Source: Bacteroidetes bacterium B1(2017)
GTDB lineage: Bacteria; Bacteroidota; Bacteroidia; UKL13-3
DNA: 64,000 bases
Reading direction: 5' to 3'
NCBI GenBank assembly: GCA_002256395.1
Contig: NKJG01000001.1
Location: 558,001 to 622,000 of the forward strand
Position 1 is the first letter of the stretch; each line of letters starts with the position of its first letter. Shown one piece after another: positions 35,086 to 44,497 of this stretch. Below the pieces are notes generated by a model. It searched no databases. It was not told the origin of the DNA and worked only from the letters and a program-made list of their open reading frames with translations. Both the position numbers and the translations under genes were made by a program.

Positions 35086-35910
35086 TTATTTGGAAGTTTG
35101 GGTTGAACCAATTGGAATATTAAAACCAAATTGCAAGGCAAACATTACTGAATAAAAATGATGTGTTAACCTTCCTTTATGATCTGCACCCAATTCTGTA
35201 GATAAATAATGCGCAAATGCTCCTTGGGTAGTTCCTTCTAAGAAAAAATACTTACAAACATCATATCTTAAACTAGTATTCAAACCAAGAACATATCCTT
35301 GAGGTTTAAAATGGCCATCATCATGGTTTCCTAAAATGGTTGAAATGGTATATGAATACAAAACACCTGCCCCTACTTTATTTTGCCAACTTAACTCCAT
35401 ATTTTTATGTTTCCATAAGGGCGTTTTCTTAACAATATTTGCCATTAAATAATTGTTTCCATTTGTATGCTGAATATGAATAAATTCAGGGTCTACCAAG
35501 GTATCCATATCAATATTTCGGCCTCTAATTTGACCTGTTAATCGCATTACCTGATTATCGGTAACAACATATTTAAGGTGATCCCAACTTAACTCCACTC
35601 CTAGGTTACGTTTGTTGTTAAACAAATACCCAATATGTAAATTGTATTGGGGAATAGTTAACTCATCCAATGGGCCGATATGTTCAAAATTGTTCTTATC
35701 ATGCGCTTTGGCATCAATCATTTTGAAATCATAATTATCACTTTGGGTATTATATAGGTGGATGGTACTTTTAGAATATGCCTCTCTATTATATCCCCAA
35801 GATAAATATAAGGTTCCTTGCTTTTTTTCTTGAGCTTGTATAGAAAACGAAATCAACTGTAATAAAGCGAATAGGCCTATGGTTATGAAAATTGGTTTAC
35901 TATTTTTCAT
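35086..35910 (-). CDS. Outer-membrane beta-barrel protein of the metal-uptake cluster
   Basis: From ATG 35910 the protein has 274 residues with a clean signal peptide (MKNSKPIFITIGLFALLQLISFSIQAQ); an upstream frame to 35955 adds 15 residues and is rejected. The rest shows alternating aromatic beta-strands (LYLSWGYNREAY, NLHIGYLF, GYVLGLNTSLRYDV, SVMFALQFGFNIPIG) typical of an outer-membrane barrel of 8-12 strands. It contains many His residues (EHIGPL, FIHIQHTNG, GNHDDGHF, HYL, HHFYS). It leads a four-gene minus-strand cluster with a 28-bp gap to the next gene. Function unassigned. Confidence 0.78.
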   Translation of the reverse strand: MKNSKPIFITIGLFALLQLISFSIQAQEKKQGTLYLSWGYNREAYSKSTIHLYNTQSDNYDFKMIDAKAHDKNNFEHIGPLDELTIPQYNLHIGYLFNNKRNLGVELSWDHLKYVVTDNQVMRLTGQIRGRNIDMDTLVDPEFIHIQHTNGNNYLMANIVKKTPLWKHKNMELSWQNKVGAGVLYSYTISTILGNHDDGHFKPQGYVLGLNTSLRYDVCKYFFLEGTTQGAFAHYLSTELGADHKGRLTHHFYSVMFALQFGFNIPIGSTQTSK

Positions 35911-36037
35911 GGAGTTGTTTTTTAACAAGGCGCGAAAATGCTGTTTTTTAGCCAAAAAAAAGATGACAATTCAACAATTCTTCATATTTTGAGGCAAATA
36001 CCCAGACATATAGGTAAAATAAGCACATTTTACCCTC

Positions 36038-36068
36038 TTGTCGAACCCAAAAAATAGACCTATTTTCG
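36038..36068 (+). promoter_or_regulatory. Promoter-like sequence before hutU
   Basis: TTG (36038-36040), a 20-nt spacer and TATTTTCG (36061-36068) match the Bacteroidota consensus except for one base (C for T) in the -7 element. The hutU ATG is 18 nt downstream. Confidence 0.45.
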
Positions 36069-36085
36069 CCACAAATTCAACGTAA

Positions 36086-37747
36086 ATGAGCAGAGTATTA
36101 CACGCCGCAACTGGCACTAAAATTAGCTGTAAAGGATGGGTTCAAGAAGCCGCCTTGCGTATGTTACACAATAATTTGGACCCAGATGTGGCAGAACGCC
36201 CAGAGGACTTAATAGTATATGGAGGTATAGGAAAAGCCGCTCGTAATTGGGAAAGCTTTGAGCTTATTGAAAAGGCTTTAATGGATTTAGAAGAGGATGA
36301 AACACTGCTTATTCAAAGTGGTAAACCGGTAGGTATTTTACCTACACATAAAGATGCACCAAGAGTTATCATCTCAAATAGTATGTTGGTTCCAAAATGG
36401 GCTAATTGGGAAACTTTTCATGAGCTTGATAAAAAAGGCTTAATGATGTATGGCCAAATGACTGCTGGTAGTTGGATATATATTGGCTCACAAGGAATTG
36501 TTCAAGGAACCTATGAAACATTTGCTGAAGCAGCTCGCCAACATTTTGGAGGAACACTTAAAGGCACTCTTTCTGTTACGGCTGGATTAGGTGGAATGGG
36601 TGGCGCACAACCTTTAGCAGTTACCATGTGTGATGGAGTTTGTTTGGCGGCAGAAATGGTAGAGTGGAGGATCAAGAAACGCCTTGAAACTCGTTATTTA
36701 GATGTCATGAGCCGCGATATAGACCAAGCTATTGACATGGCGCTAAAAGCCAAAGCAGAAGGTCGTGCACTTTCAATTGGTGTGGTTTGTAATGTGGTTG
36801 ATTTATTACAACGCTTAATCGATAGAAACATCACTCCGGATTTATTAACCGATCAAACATCTGCTCACGACCCATTAAATGGATATTACCCAGAAGATAT
36901 AGCTGAGGAAGTTTCAGATCGCATGCGCAAAACAGATCCTGATAAATATGTTCGTTTAAGTTTAGATACCATGGCTCACCATGTGAAACTTATGCTTGAA
37001 TTGCAAAGTAGAGGTGCCATTACTTTTGATTATGGAAATAACCTTCGTGGCCAAGCAAAAGACCAACGTAATGTTACAAACGCATTTAATTTCCCTGGTT
37101 TTGTTCCAGCCTATATTCGACCTCTTTTCTGCGAAGGAAAAGGCCCTTTCCGTTGGGTAGCGCTTAGTGGCGACCCAAATGATATTTATGTTACCGACCA
37201 AGTAATGAAAGATTTGTTTCCTGAAAACACCTCTTTACATCGTTGGTTAGATATGGCTCGTGAGCGTATTGCTTTCCAAGGATTGCCTGCACGTATTTGT
37301 TGGATCGGCCAAGGAGATAGAGAAAAAGCAGCCTTAGCTTTTAATGAACTTGTTAGAACTGGTAAAGTAAAAGGACCAATAGTAATTGGTAGAGACCATT
37401 TGGATACAGGATCCGTTGCCTCTCCTAACCGCGAAACTGAAGCCATGAAAGATGGTAGTGATGCCGTAGCAGATTGGCCAATTTTAAATGCCTTAATTAA
37501 TACTGCTGGTGGCGCAAGCTGGGTAAGTGTACACCATGGTGGTGGAGTTGGCATGGGCTATAGTATTCATGCAGGAATGGTAATTTTGGCTGATGGTACA
37601 GAAGATGCTGCTCGCAGGCTAAAACGTGTATTACATAATGATCCGGCAATGGGTGTTATAAGACATGCAGATGCCGGTTATGATATTGCCATTGATACTG
37701 CCAGAAAGCATAGGTTAGATATAAAAGAAAGATTGAAGGATAAATAA
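36086..37747 (+). CDS. hutU: Urocanate hydratase
   Basis: HutU adds water to urocanate using tightly bound NAD as an electrophile, the second step of histidine degradation. The 553-residue length is normal. Recognisable segments are [51 protein letters not shown], the [12 protein letters not shown] region and [13 protein letters not shown]. The rest of the hut pathway (hutH, hutI, ftcD/hutG) is not in this window, which is unusual in genomes where they cluster. Monocistronic, with a promoter-like sequence and a strong terminator. Confidence 0.96.
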   Translation: MSRVLHAATGTKISCKGWVQEAALRMLHNNLDPDVAERPEDLIVYGGIGKAARNWESFELIEKALMDLEEDETLLIQSGKPVGILPTHKDAPRVIISNSMLVPKWANWETFHELDKKGLMMYGQMTAGSWIYIGSQGIVQGTYETFAEAARQHFGGTLKGTLSVTAGLGGMGGAQPLAVTMCDGVCLAAEMVEWRIKKRLETRYLDVMSRDIDQAIDMALKAKAEGRALSIGVVCNVVDLLQRLIDRNITPDLLTDQTSAHDPLNGYYPEDIAEEVSDRMRKTDPDKYVRLSLDTMAHHVKLMLELQSRGAITFDYGNNLRGQAKDQRNVTNAFNFPGFVPAYIRPLFCEGKGPFRWVALSGDPNDIYVTDQVMKDLFPENTSLHRWLDMARERIAFQGLPARICWIGQGDREKAALAFNELVRTGKVKGPIVIGRDHLDTGSVASPNRETEAMKDGSDAVADWPILNALINTAGGASWVSVHHGGGVGMGYSIHAGMVILADGTEDAARRLKRVLHNDPAMGVIRHADAGYDIAIDTARKHRLDIKERLKDK

Positions 37748-37756
37748 TTTTCATTT

Positions 37757-37792
37757 AACGAAGCAAGCTAATAACTTGCTTCGTTTGTTTTA
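37757..37792 (+). terminator. Terminator after hutU
   Basis: An 11-bp perfect stem (AACGAAGCAAG 37757-37767 and CTTGCTTCGTT 37775-37785) with a 7-nt loop is followed by TGTTTTATT. It starts 10 nt after the hutU stop. Confidence 0.88.
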
Positions 37793-37805
37793 TTACCTAT
37801 TGTCT

Positions 37806-39479
37806 ATGAAAAAACTACTCTTAATTTCAGCCCTTATTTTTATTAGCATTTCCTCCTGTTCGCTAATAGGAATTAACCTAAAACATAAAACTCCCGCGCA
37901 TGCTAGCAAGTATCCTAAGTTTACACAAAAGGATTCTTTGGTAGGATATTTAAGTGAAGACAGAGCCTGCTTTAAACCCTATTATTACGACCTTACGGTG
38001 GATTTCAATATAGAACAAAAATCTATTGATGGAGTAGCCAAAATTCACCTATTGGCGGTGCATTCATTTAGCACCATTTTGCTGAACCTAAATGAGCATT
38101 TGAAGGTAAAAAGTATTCGCTATAATGGATTAGACTTAACGTTTCGAAGAAAATATACTGGGCTTTGGGTAGATTTTCCCACTCCAATTGCGCTTGGTTC
38201 GAACCTAATTTTAGAAATAACCTACGGAGGTAAACCCCTGGTGGCAAAAAGACCACCTTGGGAAGGGGGCTTTGTTTGGAAAAAAGATAAAGAAAAAAAT
38301 CCTTGGGTAGGTGTTGCCTGTGAACAAGTTGGGGCCAATTTATGGTGGCCATTAAAAGATCATCTAACAGCCGAACCAGATAGCATTACTACACATTTTA
38401 TTGTGCCCAAAGGTTTGACTTGCGTAAGTAATGGCAAACTAATAAACCAAAATGAGATTAATGGAAAAACCTGCTTTACCTACCATGTAAGCTATCCAAT
38501 TAATACCTATAACGTAACTTTTTATATTGGCAAATTTGAACACTTTAGTATTAACTATAGAAAAGAAGATAAAAAACGACTTCATTTTTACCCCTTAGAT
38601 TATAATTTAGATAGAGCTCAGGAGCATTTTGTTCAAACAAAAAAGGTAGTCAATACATTTGAAAATTTGTATGGTGAATATCCTTTCTGGCGCGATGAAT
38701 TTAAATTGGTTGAAAGTCCTTTTGCAGGCATGGAACACCAAACAGCCATTGCTTATGGAAATGGATATAGAAACACCTATTATGGGGTTGATTATATTAT
38801 CCTTCATGAAACAGCCCATGAATGGTGGGGAAATGCCATATCGGTAAAAGATTATGCAGATATATGGATCCATGAGGGAATGGCAACGTACAGCGAAGCC
38901 TTATACTTTGAAGAACATATGGGACATCAAACCTATTTAAATTACTTGGCCTATTATGCACTTACTATTAAAAATAAAAAGCCAATAGTGGGTCCACGCG
39001 ACGTAAATTATTGGAATTATAAAGATTCTGACCCATACGTAAAAGGAGCTCTTATGATGCATAGCCTAAGAACTACTTTACAAAACGATCCAATGTTTTT
39101 TGATATCTTAAAATCGTTCTTTACTAAATATAAATATCAAACTGTTTGTAGCGAAGATTTTATTGCGCTAGTAAACCAAAAAACAGGCAGTGATTACCAT
39201 TGGTTTTTTAAACAATATTTATCAAAACGTGAAGCGCCAAAACTAGAGTACTTTTTAAAGGAAAATACTGAAACAAACGATCAAGAATTTTACTACAAAT
39301 GGGCAGATACTGATGTCGATTTTAAAATGCCGATTTATATTACGGATGAAAATGGAAAAGATAAATTAATCTATCCAAGTAATGAAGTACAAGTATATAA
39401 AGCCTCTGGTAAAGCAAGCATAAATCCAGATTTAAAGAGCGCTTATTTTTGTACCGCAAAACTAAAAATAAAGAAATAA
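37806..39479 (+). CDS. M1-family zinc aminopeptidase, lipoprotein
   Basis: From ATG 37806 the product has 557 residues with a lipoprotein signal ending ISISSC. It carries the M1 zinc motif HETAH at 334-338 with the third ligand Glu357 (HEGMATYSE, 19 residues on). The upstream substrate motif is FAGMEHQTA, a variant of the GAMEN consensus. The domain order N-terminal beta saddle, then thermolysin-like domain, then a short C-terminal segment fits small M1 peptidases. It probably cleaves N-terminal residues from peptides in the periplasm. An upstream in-frame codon at 37776 lies in the hutU terminator and is rejected. Confidence 0.9.
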   Translation: MKKLLLISALIFISISSCSLIGINLKHKTPAHASKYPKFTQKDSLVGYLSEDRACFKPYYYDLTVDFNIEQKSIDGVAKIHLLAVHSFSTILLNLNEHLKVKSIRYNGLDLTFRRKYTGLWVDFPTPIALGSNLILEITYGGKPLVAKRPPWEGGFVWKKDKEKNPWVGVACEQVGANLWWPLKDHLTAEPDSITTHFIVPKGLTCVSNGKLINQNEINGKTCFTYHVSYPINTYNVTFYIGKFEHFSINYRKEDKKRLHFYPLDYNLDRAQEHFVQTKKVVNTFENLYGEYPFWRDEFKLVESPFAGMEHQTAIAYGNGYRNTYYGVDYIILHETAHEWWGNAISVKDYADIWIHEGMATYSEALYFEEHMGHQTYLNYLAYYALTIKNKKPIVGPRDVNYWNYKDSDPYVKGALMMHSLRTTLQNDPMFFDILKSFFTKYKYQTVCSEDFIALVNQKTGSDYHWFFKQYLSKREAPKLEYFLKENTETNDQEFYYKWADTDVDFKMPIYITDENGKDKLIYPSNEVQVYKASGKASINPDLKSAYFCTAKLKIKK

Positions 39480-39483
39480 AAAA

Positions 39484-39511
39484 GGCGGCAAAGTAGATCT
39501 ACTTTGCCGCC
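39484..39511 (-). terminator. Terminator between the M1 peptidase and YceI genes
   Basis: A perfect 12-bp stem (GGCGGCAAAGTA at 39484-39495 and TACTTTGCCGCC at 39500-39511) with a GATC loop. On the minus strand it is followed by a T-rich tract, so it best serves the YceI gene; the convergent plus-strand gene may use it too. Confidence 0.88.
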
Positions 39512-39536
39512 TTAAAGAAATTTAATTTTGTATCAA

Positions 39537-40151
39537 TTATTTCTTAGCTACCACTCTAACTTTTACGTTAAAATCGTCTGAGATAGCTTTATCGCCAAGG
39601 CCTTCAAAGAAACTAGATGAACCATATTTGATATCATAATTAGCACGGTTTACCATTAAATCGGCATTTACAATTACCTCTTTAGCGTTCACTACAACTA
39701 AGGCTGGAAAGCTAACTTCTTTCGTAATTCCTTTGATGGTTAAATCGGCAACAATTGTATAATTGTTAGCGTCTTTTGCAGTACCTTTAATTGCTGTAGC
39801 AGATTTTACTTTAATAGTTGCTGTTCCAAATTTAGCTACCGAAAAGAAATCTTCACTTTTTAAATGACCAACCAATTTATCATGGTATTCGCCAGTTAAA
39901 TCTGTAGCATCAATCGTGTTCATATCAACCATAATTTCTGCCGATTTCAAGGTATTACCACTAGTAACAACTGAACCTTTAGCAAATTTAGCAACACCAG
40001 AGTGTTCGCCAGTAACTTTAGTTGCATGCCATTTGAAAGTAGAAGCAGCAGCATCAACAGTGTAAGAAGCATCAGCTTTTTTAGCTGGTGGAGTGGCAAT
40101 GGCAGATAATCCTAGACCTGCGATGGCCATTAGTAACATGTATTTTTTCAT
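39537..40151 (-). CDS. YceI-family exported protein
   Basis: The 204-residue protein has a signal peptide (MKKYMLLMAIAGLGLSAIA) and a YceI beta-barrel that binds isoprenoid-type lipids. Signs include the N-terminal YTVDAAASTFKWHATKVTGEHSG, LKSAEIMVDMNTIDATDL, the HLKSEDFF segment and the C-terminal KAISDDFNVKVRVVAKK. YceI proteins are periplasmic and associated with stress conditions, although mechanisms are not settled. It follows the MarR gene by 3 bp, forming a MarR-YceI unit that recurs in Bacteroidota. Confidence 0.93.
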   Translation of the reverse strand: MKKYMLLMAIAGLGLSAIATPPAKKADASYTVDAAASTFKWHATKVTGEHSGVAKFAKGSVVTSGNTLKSAEIMVDMNTIDATDLTGEYHDKLVGHLKSEDFFSVAKFGTATIKVKSATAIKGTAKDANNYTIVADLTIKGITKEVSFPALVVVNAKEVIVNADLMVNRANYDIKYGSSSFFEGLGDKAISDDFNVKVRVVAKK

Positions 40152-40154
40152 AAT

Positions 40155-40610
40155 TTAATTTTTTTCTGTTAGTCTATCTAGTAAGTCATTTAAAACTTTT
40201 GCATCTTTCTCGTCTATTCCAAGCAAGGTGTTTTCAAAAGTTCCAAAGGTTTCATCAATTCTCTCTAATAACTTCAAACCTTCGTCTGTAATCATTACAT
40301 CCATTTGACGTCTATCTTCCTTGCACTCTCTACGAGTAAGCAATTTCTTAGCTTTTAATTTATCAATTAACCTAGATGCATTGCTCATCTGATCCAACAT
40401 GCGCTCCTGAACCAATCCTACACTTGCAGGATTAGGATGTTGACCTCGTAGTATGCGTAAAACATTATACTGTTGGTTCGACAAATCAAATGCTTTGAAG
40501 AAACGTGCTTGCTGAGCACTTACCAAGCCAGCCGTATAAATGAGATTCAACAACAGCTTATGGTGCTCTGTTTTAAATCGCGATTGTTTTATGGAATCTT
40601 CTAGTTTCAT
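40155..40610 (-). CDS. MarR-family transcriptional regulator
   Basis: The 151-residue protein has the MarR fold: helical dimerisation termini and a winged helix in the middle (YNVLRILRGQHPNPASVGLVQERML, then RLIDKLKAKKLLTRRECKEDRRQMDVMITDEG). The DRR wing motif is present. MarR proteins usually repress their own operon and release DNA when a small molecule or oxidant is sensed. A palindrome and promoter immediately upstream strongly support autoregulation of marR-yceI. Confidence 0.93.
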   Translation of the reverse strand: MKLEDSIKQSRFKTEHHKLLLNLIYTAGLVSAQQARFFKAFDLSNQQYNVLRILRGQHPNPASVGLVQERMLDQMSNASRLIDKLKAKKLLTRRECKEDRRQMDVMITDEGLKLLERIDETFGTFENTLLGIDEKDAKVLNDLLDRLTEKN

Positions 40611-40619
40611 TTACAGGTA

Positions 40620-40651
40620 CAAATTTATATGTATATACATCTAATGTCCAA
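40620..40651 (-). promoter_or_regulatory. Promoter with MarR operator palindrome
   Basis: On the minus strand TTG (40651-40649), a 21-nt spacer and TAAATTTG (40627-40620) match the Bacteroidota promoter. Between and overlapping them is a 20-bp palindrome, TTATATGTATATACATCTAA at 40625-40644, with perfect core ATGTATATACAT and one mismatched pair, the size usual for a MarR dimer site. The -7 element ends 9 nt before the marR ATG, so the mRNA would be nearly leaderless. A bound repressor would block the promoter. Confidence 0.68.
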
Positions 40652-40698
40652 ACAATTTATATTATTTTAATACAAATATCTCATTATCTGATAGTAAA

Positions 40699-42339
40699 TT
40701 ATTTTACTCTCAATCCGTTTGAATAGGTTTGGGAGGAAATAGTCTTCCTAATGTCGGGTAAATTATGCGAAAATAAATCGGTTTCTAACACCACAAAATC
40801 GGCAAATGTTCCTGGAACTAAGGAGCCCATTTCCGATTCAAGGAAAGCACCTTTTGCAGCCCAAGTTGTTATGCCAAAAAAGGCTTGCTCGCGTGTTAAG
40901 GCCTCATTTAGTTGAAACCCACCCACTGGCATTCCCGAAGCATCTTGACGCGCCACCGCAGCATAAAAAGTAAAAAATGGAGAAACGGCCTCCACAGGAA
41001 AGTCTGTTCCTAAAGGCATCCAACCAATTTGTTTAAGTAAAGTTTGGTAGGCATAAGCACCTTTAATTCGGTTTGAACCGAGCCTTTCTATTGCCCAATT
41101 TTTATCACTTGTAGCATGTGTAGGCTGAACCGAAGGAACAATACCATATTGTCCAAAATGATTGAAATCGCTTTGCTCTATCACCTGTGCATGCTCAATA
41201 CGCCAGCGTCTATCTGGTAAATTCCCAACATACCTTCCATACAATTTCAGGAGAAGTCTATTGGTAGAATCGCCAATGGCATGGGTGCAAAGTTGAAAAG
41301 GCGAACGAGACAACTCCTCAATAAATTCTTCCATTTGAGTTGCATTGGTAAGTAAGAATCCACTATGGGATGGCATATCTGAATAAGGCTGTAATAGGCA
41401 AGCTCCTCTAGAACCAAGAGCGCCATCGCCATACATTTTAAAGCTATTCACTTGTAAGTAATCAGTTTTATAAACTCCTCGTTTAAGCCAATATTCCAAA
41501 TTTTTTGCTGTTAGGCTAACCATTGCATTGATTCGCATTTTTAATAAACCAACCTTTTGCAAAGAGTCTATTAAATTAATTATTTCCGTTTCCAAACCCG
41601 CATCGGTTACCGCAGTTATGCCATAAGAAAAACAAAGATCTTGAGCATCTAATAAGGCTTTAATTTTTTCTTTTGTGCTTGGCTTGGGAATTACATTTTC
41701 TAATAAATCAACGGCATTATCAATTAATACACCACTGCATTTGCCATTCATTAAAACCACCTCTCCCCCATCAACTTTGGTTTTAGCGGTAATACCTGCA
41801 AGTTTTAAGGCATAATTATTTGCAATAGCTGCATGCCCATCTACACGCTTTAATACAACAGGAATATCTGGAAAGGCATTATTTAATTCTTCATTACTGG
41901 GAAACGATTTGCTAGCCCATTTATTCTGATCCCAACCTCTGCCTAACAAATAATTTTTGGTTTGTTTAGAATAATATTTCATGCAAACATCCACCACATC
42001 CTTAAACGATTTGGTTTCACTTAAATCAACCATTTGCAAAAACATGCCTAAGCCATAAAAATGGCAATGCGCGTCTATGATTCCAGGATAAATAAATTTT
42101 CCTTGAAAACTCATTTGCGAATCAACCTTATAGAGCGAAAGTAGCTCTTTTTTACTGCCAATTGCCAATACTTTTCCTCCACCAATAACCATCGCATCTG
42201 CTTTGGTAAGCGCCGAATCGGCTAATTGAATAGTAGCATCCAAAATAATAAGATCACCTTGCTTTTTGGGTTTACAGCCAATCGCTAATAGTAATACAAA
42301 AACACCCAATAGGGTATTTTTTAAATTCAAATTCCTCAT
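40699..42339 (-). CDS. YtcJ-like amidohydrolase, lipoprotein
   Basis: From ATG 42339 the product has 546 residues and a lipoprotein signal (GVFVLLLAIGC). It is a YtcJ/NfdA-type metal-dependent amidohydrolase: DAHCHFYGLG gives the HxH metal motif, with further His residues in CTHAIGDSTNR and RIEHAQVI, and the catalytic Asp in PLGTDFPVE. Substrate is unknown; homologues cut formamide or N-acyl bonds. It is the last gene of a five-gene minus-strand run, 27 bp after the acyltransferase gene. Confidence 0.88.
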   Translation of the reverse strand: MRNLNLKNTLLGVFVLLLAIGCKPKKQGDLIILDATIQLADSALTKADAMVIGGGKVLAIGSKKELLSLYKVDSQMSFQGKFIYPGIIDAHCHFYGLGMFLQMVDLSETKSFKDVVDVCMKYYSKQTKNYLLGRGWDQNKWASKSFPSNEELNNAFPDIPVVLKRVDGHAAIANNYALKLAGITAKTKVDGGEVVLMNGKCSGVLIDNAVDLLENVIPKPSTKEKIKALLDAQDLCFSYGITAVTDAGLETEIINLIDSLQKVGLLKMRINAMVSLTAKNLEYWLKRGVYKTDYLQVNSFKMYGDGALGSRGACLLQPYSDMPSHSGFLLTNATQMEEFIEELSRSPFQLCTHAIGDSTNRLLLKLYGRYVGNLPDRRWRIEHAQVIEQSDFNHFGQYGIVPSVQPTHATSDKNWAIERLGSNRIKGAYAYQTLLKQIGWMPLGTDFPVEAVSPFFTFYAAVARQDASGMPVGGFQLNEALTREQAFFGITTWAAKGAFLESEMGSLVPGTFADFVVLETDLFSHNLPDIRKTISSQTYSNGLRVK

Positions 42340-42366
42340 AGGTTCAGTATTAAAAACTAACAATTT

Positions 42367-43236
42367 TTATTTACGGGTGTGTTTCCACCTTCTATGACTC
42401 CAAAGCCAATCAGCAGGTGTTTCTAATATGCTCTCTTCTAAATGGCGCATATGTGATTCGGTTATTTCAAAGTCGGCAGTCGCCTTAGGCTCTTCAAATA
42501 ACAGTTTAAATTCAATGCTATAATAGCCTCTTTTAAGCCTTATCATATCGCCATAAACTACTGGGTAATTAAACTTACGAGCCATTTTTTCTACACCCAA
42601 AAACACAGGTGTATCTTGGTTCATAAATTGCATCCAATGTGCGTTTTCGGCACTTGGGGTTTGATCGGCAATAAAGGTAATTACACTTGGAATGTTTTTC
42701 CTAGATACCATTTCACGCAGGGTATTTTGCATACTTATTAAGTGCAAATTATACCTAGTGCGAATATGATACATAAACCAATCAAAAAACTTACTGCTTA
42801 AAGGATGGTATAGTACATCCAATTGCAATCCACTAACTAAGGTAGCTTGACCTGCCCACTCCCAATTAGCAAGATGGCCACAAACTAAAATAACAGAACG
42901 ATTTTGTTTGTAATAGCCATCTAATAATTCTTTATTAATAAACGTATGCCTCTTTAAATAAAAACTCTTGCTAGCAGTTGCCATTACAAGGGTTTCAACA
43001 ATTGTATCAAAAAGGTTTTTATAAAAATCGTGCGCTGTTTGTTTAAGCCATTGCTCCGATTTATCTGGAAATGAATTGCGCAAATTTTCAAACACAACCT
43101 TTTTCCTGTATCCTAAAATATAATAAACTATAAGTCGTAAAAAATCAGAAATAAAGTATACTAAGGGCATAGGTAAACTTGCCACCAAATAAATGGGCAA
43201 GGCAAAAATTACATAATACCATTTAAACTTAGGCAT
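42367..43236 (-). CDS. LpxL/HtrB-type lipid A or lysophospholipid acyltransferase
   Basis: This 289-residue protein has one N-terminal membrane segment (YYVIFALPIYLVASLPMPLVYFI) and the LpxL/HtrB acyltransferase motif HLANWEW (H-x4-E). Later blocks include ADQTPSAENAHWMQFM and the C-terminal TPADWLWSHRRWK, both characteristic of this family. Such proteins add secondary acyl chains to lipid A at the inner membrane, though related Bacteroidota proteins can act on ornithine or other lipids. It lies 5 bp from the VOC gene upstream. Confidence 0.9.
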   Translation of the reverse strand: MPKFKWYYVIFALPIYLVASLPMPLVYFISDFLRLIVYYILGYRKKVVFENLRNSFPDKSEQWLKQTAHDFYKNLFDTIVETLVMATASKSFYLKRHTFINKELLDGYYKQNRSVILVCGHLANWEWAGQATLVSGLQLDVLYHPLSSKFFDWFMYHIRTRYNLHLISMQNTLREMVSRKNIPSVITFIADQTPSAENAHWMQFMNQDTPVFLGVEKMARKFNYPVVYGDMIRLKRGYYSIEFKLLFEEPKATADFEITESHMRHLEESILETPADWLWSHRRWKHTRK

Positions 43237-43241
43237 ATCGT

Positions 43242-43589
43242 TTATACTCTTCCGTGAATTCCAATTCTATTACCTTCTGTATCCTCTATTATACCTGTAA
43301 AGCCAAAGTCTTCGCTAATTAGTGCAGCTGGTCTTAATATTTTACCACCTAAGCTTACAGCTAATTCCATTTGCTCAACAATTGGCATATGGGCACTTAA
43401 ATAAATAAGTGTTCCAGCATAACTAGGTTTATAAGCGCTATGTTGAATTAAAGCACCTTGCTGTCCGCCCAATAAAGCCATCTTAAAATCGCCAAGATCT
43501 TGCAAGTTTACGGTTGCTTCTAAGAAATTTTCATAAAACGCAATTGCTCTAGGCATATTGCCAACCGGAATTTCAAACCAATTAATCAT
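43242..43589 (-). CDS. VOC-family protein (first of two)
   Basis: This 115-residue protein is a vicinal-oxygen-chelate (glyoxalase-like) fold of short length: WFEIPVGNMPRAIAFYENFL at the N-terminus and GFTGIIEDTEGNRIGIHG at the C-terminus. It may be an enzyme or a small-molecule binder; metal ligands are hard to assign. A second VOC protein is encoded 7 bp upstream and the two are probably co-translated. Specific substrate unknown. Confidence 0.87.
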   Translation of the reverse strand: MINWFEIPVGNMPRAIAFYENFLEATVNLQDLGDFKMALLGGQQGALIQHSAYKPSYAGTLIYLSAHMPIVEQMELAVSLGGKILRPAALISEDFGFTGIIEDTEGNRIGIHGRV

Positions 43590-43596
43590 TGTTCAT

Positions 43597-43974
43597 TTAT
43601 TTAGTGGGTTCCCACAATTCAATTTTATTTCCTTCTAAATCTAGTATCCAAGCAAACTTTCCAAACTCACTTGCTTCAGCTACTTTTACTATTTCTACTC
43701 CCTCTTCTTTTAACACAGGTAGTAAAGCATCTAAATCTTCAACCGTGAAGTTAATCATAAAAGATGCCTTAGAGGGCTCAAAATAATCGGTATCGGCCTT
43801 AAACAAACTCCAAACCTGATAGTTATTAGGGTGGCTAGCTGCAGAATCGTTTACGGAAAACATAGCACCCCAATCTTCGGCTGCAATTTGTAAATGTTTT
43901 TTGTACCAAGCAAGCAATGCTGTTTTATCATTAGCTTTATAAAATACGCCACCTAAACCTGTTACTCTTTTCAT
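43597..43974 (-). CDS. VOC-family protein (second of two)
   Basis: This 125-residue VOC protein has GLGGVFYKANDKTALLAWYKKHL at the N-terminus, MINFTVEDLDALLPVLKEEGVE in the middle and the C-terminal WILDLEGNKIELWEP, with Glu in KIELWEP as a possible metal ligand. It is only distantly like its neighbour, so they are not a recent duplication. Next to DUF4199 (4 bp) and the other VOC gene (7 bp) in one cluster. Confidence 0.87.
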   Translation of the reverse strand: MKRVTGLGGVFYKANDKTALLAWYKKHLQIAAEDWGAMFSVNDSAASHPNNYQVWSLFKADTDYFEPSKASFMINFTVEDLDALLPVLKEEGVEIVKVAEASEFGKFAWILDLEGNKIELWEPTK

Positions 43975-43978
43975 AGTA

Positions 43979-44497
43979 TTATCGTTTACTTTCTTTAAAA
44001 ATTAATGCTGCTGCTAATGAAAAAATAAAACCAACGGGCAATATTTCACTAATGGTAATAGCAAAGGCCCAGAACGGATTCTCATATAATTTGGCATACC
44101 CCATCATTTCTTTTGCCATAGCATCTATATCCGCTTGTGCAACTCCGGCCTCCTTAAATTGTTTCAATTCAAAAGCCATATAATCTTGCATATAAGTTGG
44201 ATACAAATAATGGTTTACAAGTAGCCAACTAGTAGCATATAAAACTGAACTAATTAACGCAATAAATAAACCTGCAAGAAAAGCTCTGCCAAAATAGAGC
44301 GGTGTATCAAGCTTTTTCTTAAGCTGCCAAACGCCAATAAATATAAACGATAAAGAAACGGCCATGGCTAAATAGCCAAAAAGCATTCCGTTTTCAAAAT
44401 TGGGTGTGCCTTGGTTTTTGAACCAAAGAAACCACATATAAACAACATTAAGGCCTCCCGAAAGCAAGCCATTTCGCCATACTGTTTGCTGCATCAT
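43979..44497 (-). CDS. DUF4199 membrane protein
   Basis: From ATG 44497 the product has 172 residues (MMQQTVWRNGLLSGGLN...); longer in-frame extensions to 44569 are rejected because they precede the conserved start. Four predicted transmembrane helices surround a loop (LYPTYMQDYMAFELKQFKEAGVAQADIDAMAKEM) typical of DUF4199. No function is known for the family. It is the first gene of the cluster leading to the VOC, acyltransferase and amidohydrolase genes. Confidence 0.85.
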   Translation of the reverse strand: MMQQTVWRNGLLSGGLNVVYMWFLWFKNQGTPNFENGMLFGYLAMAVSLSFIFIGVWQLKKKLDTPLYFGRAFLAGLFIALISSVLYATSWLLVNHYLYPTYMQDYMAFELKQFKEAGVAQADIDAMAKEMMGYAKLYENPFWAFAITISEILPVGFIFSLAAALIFKESKR

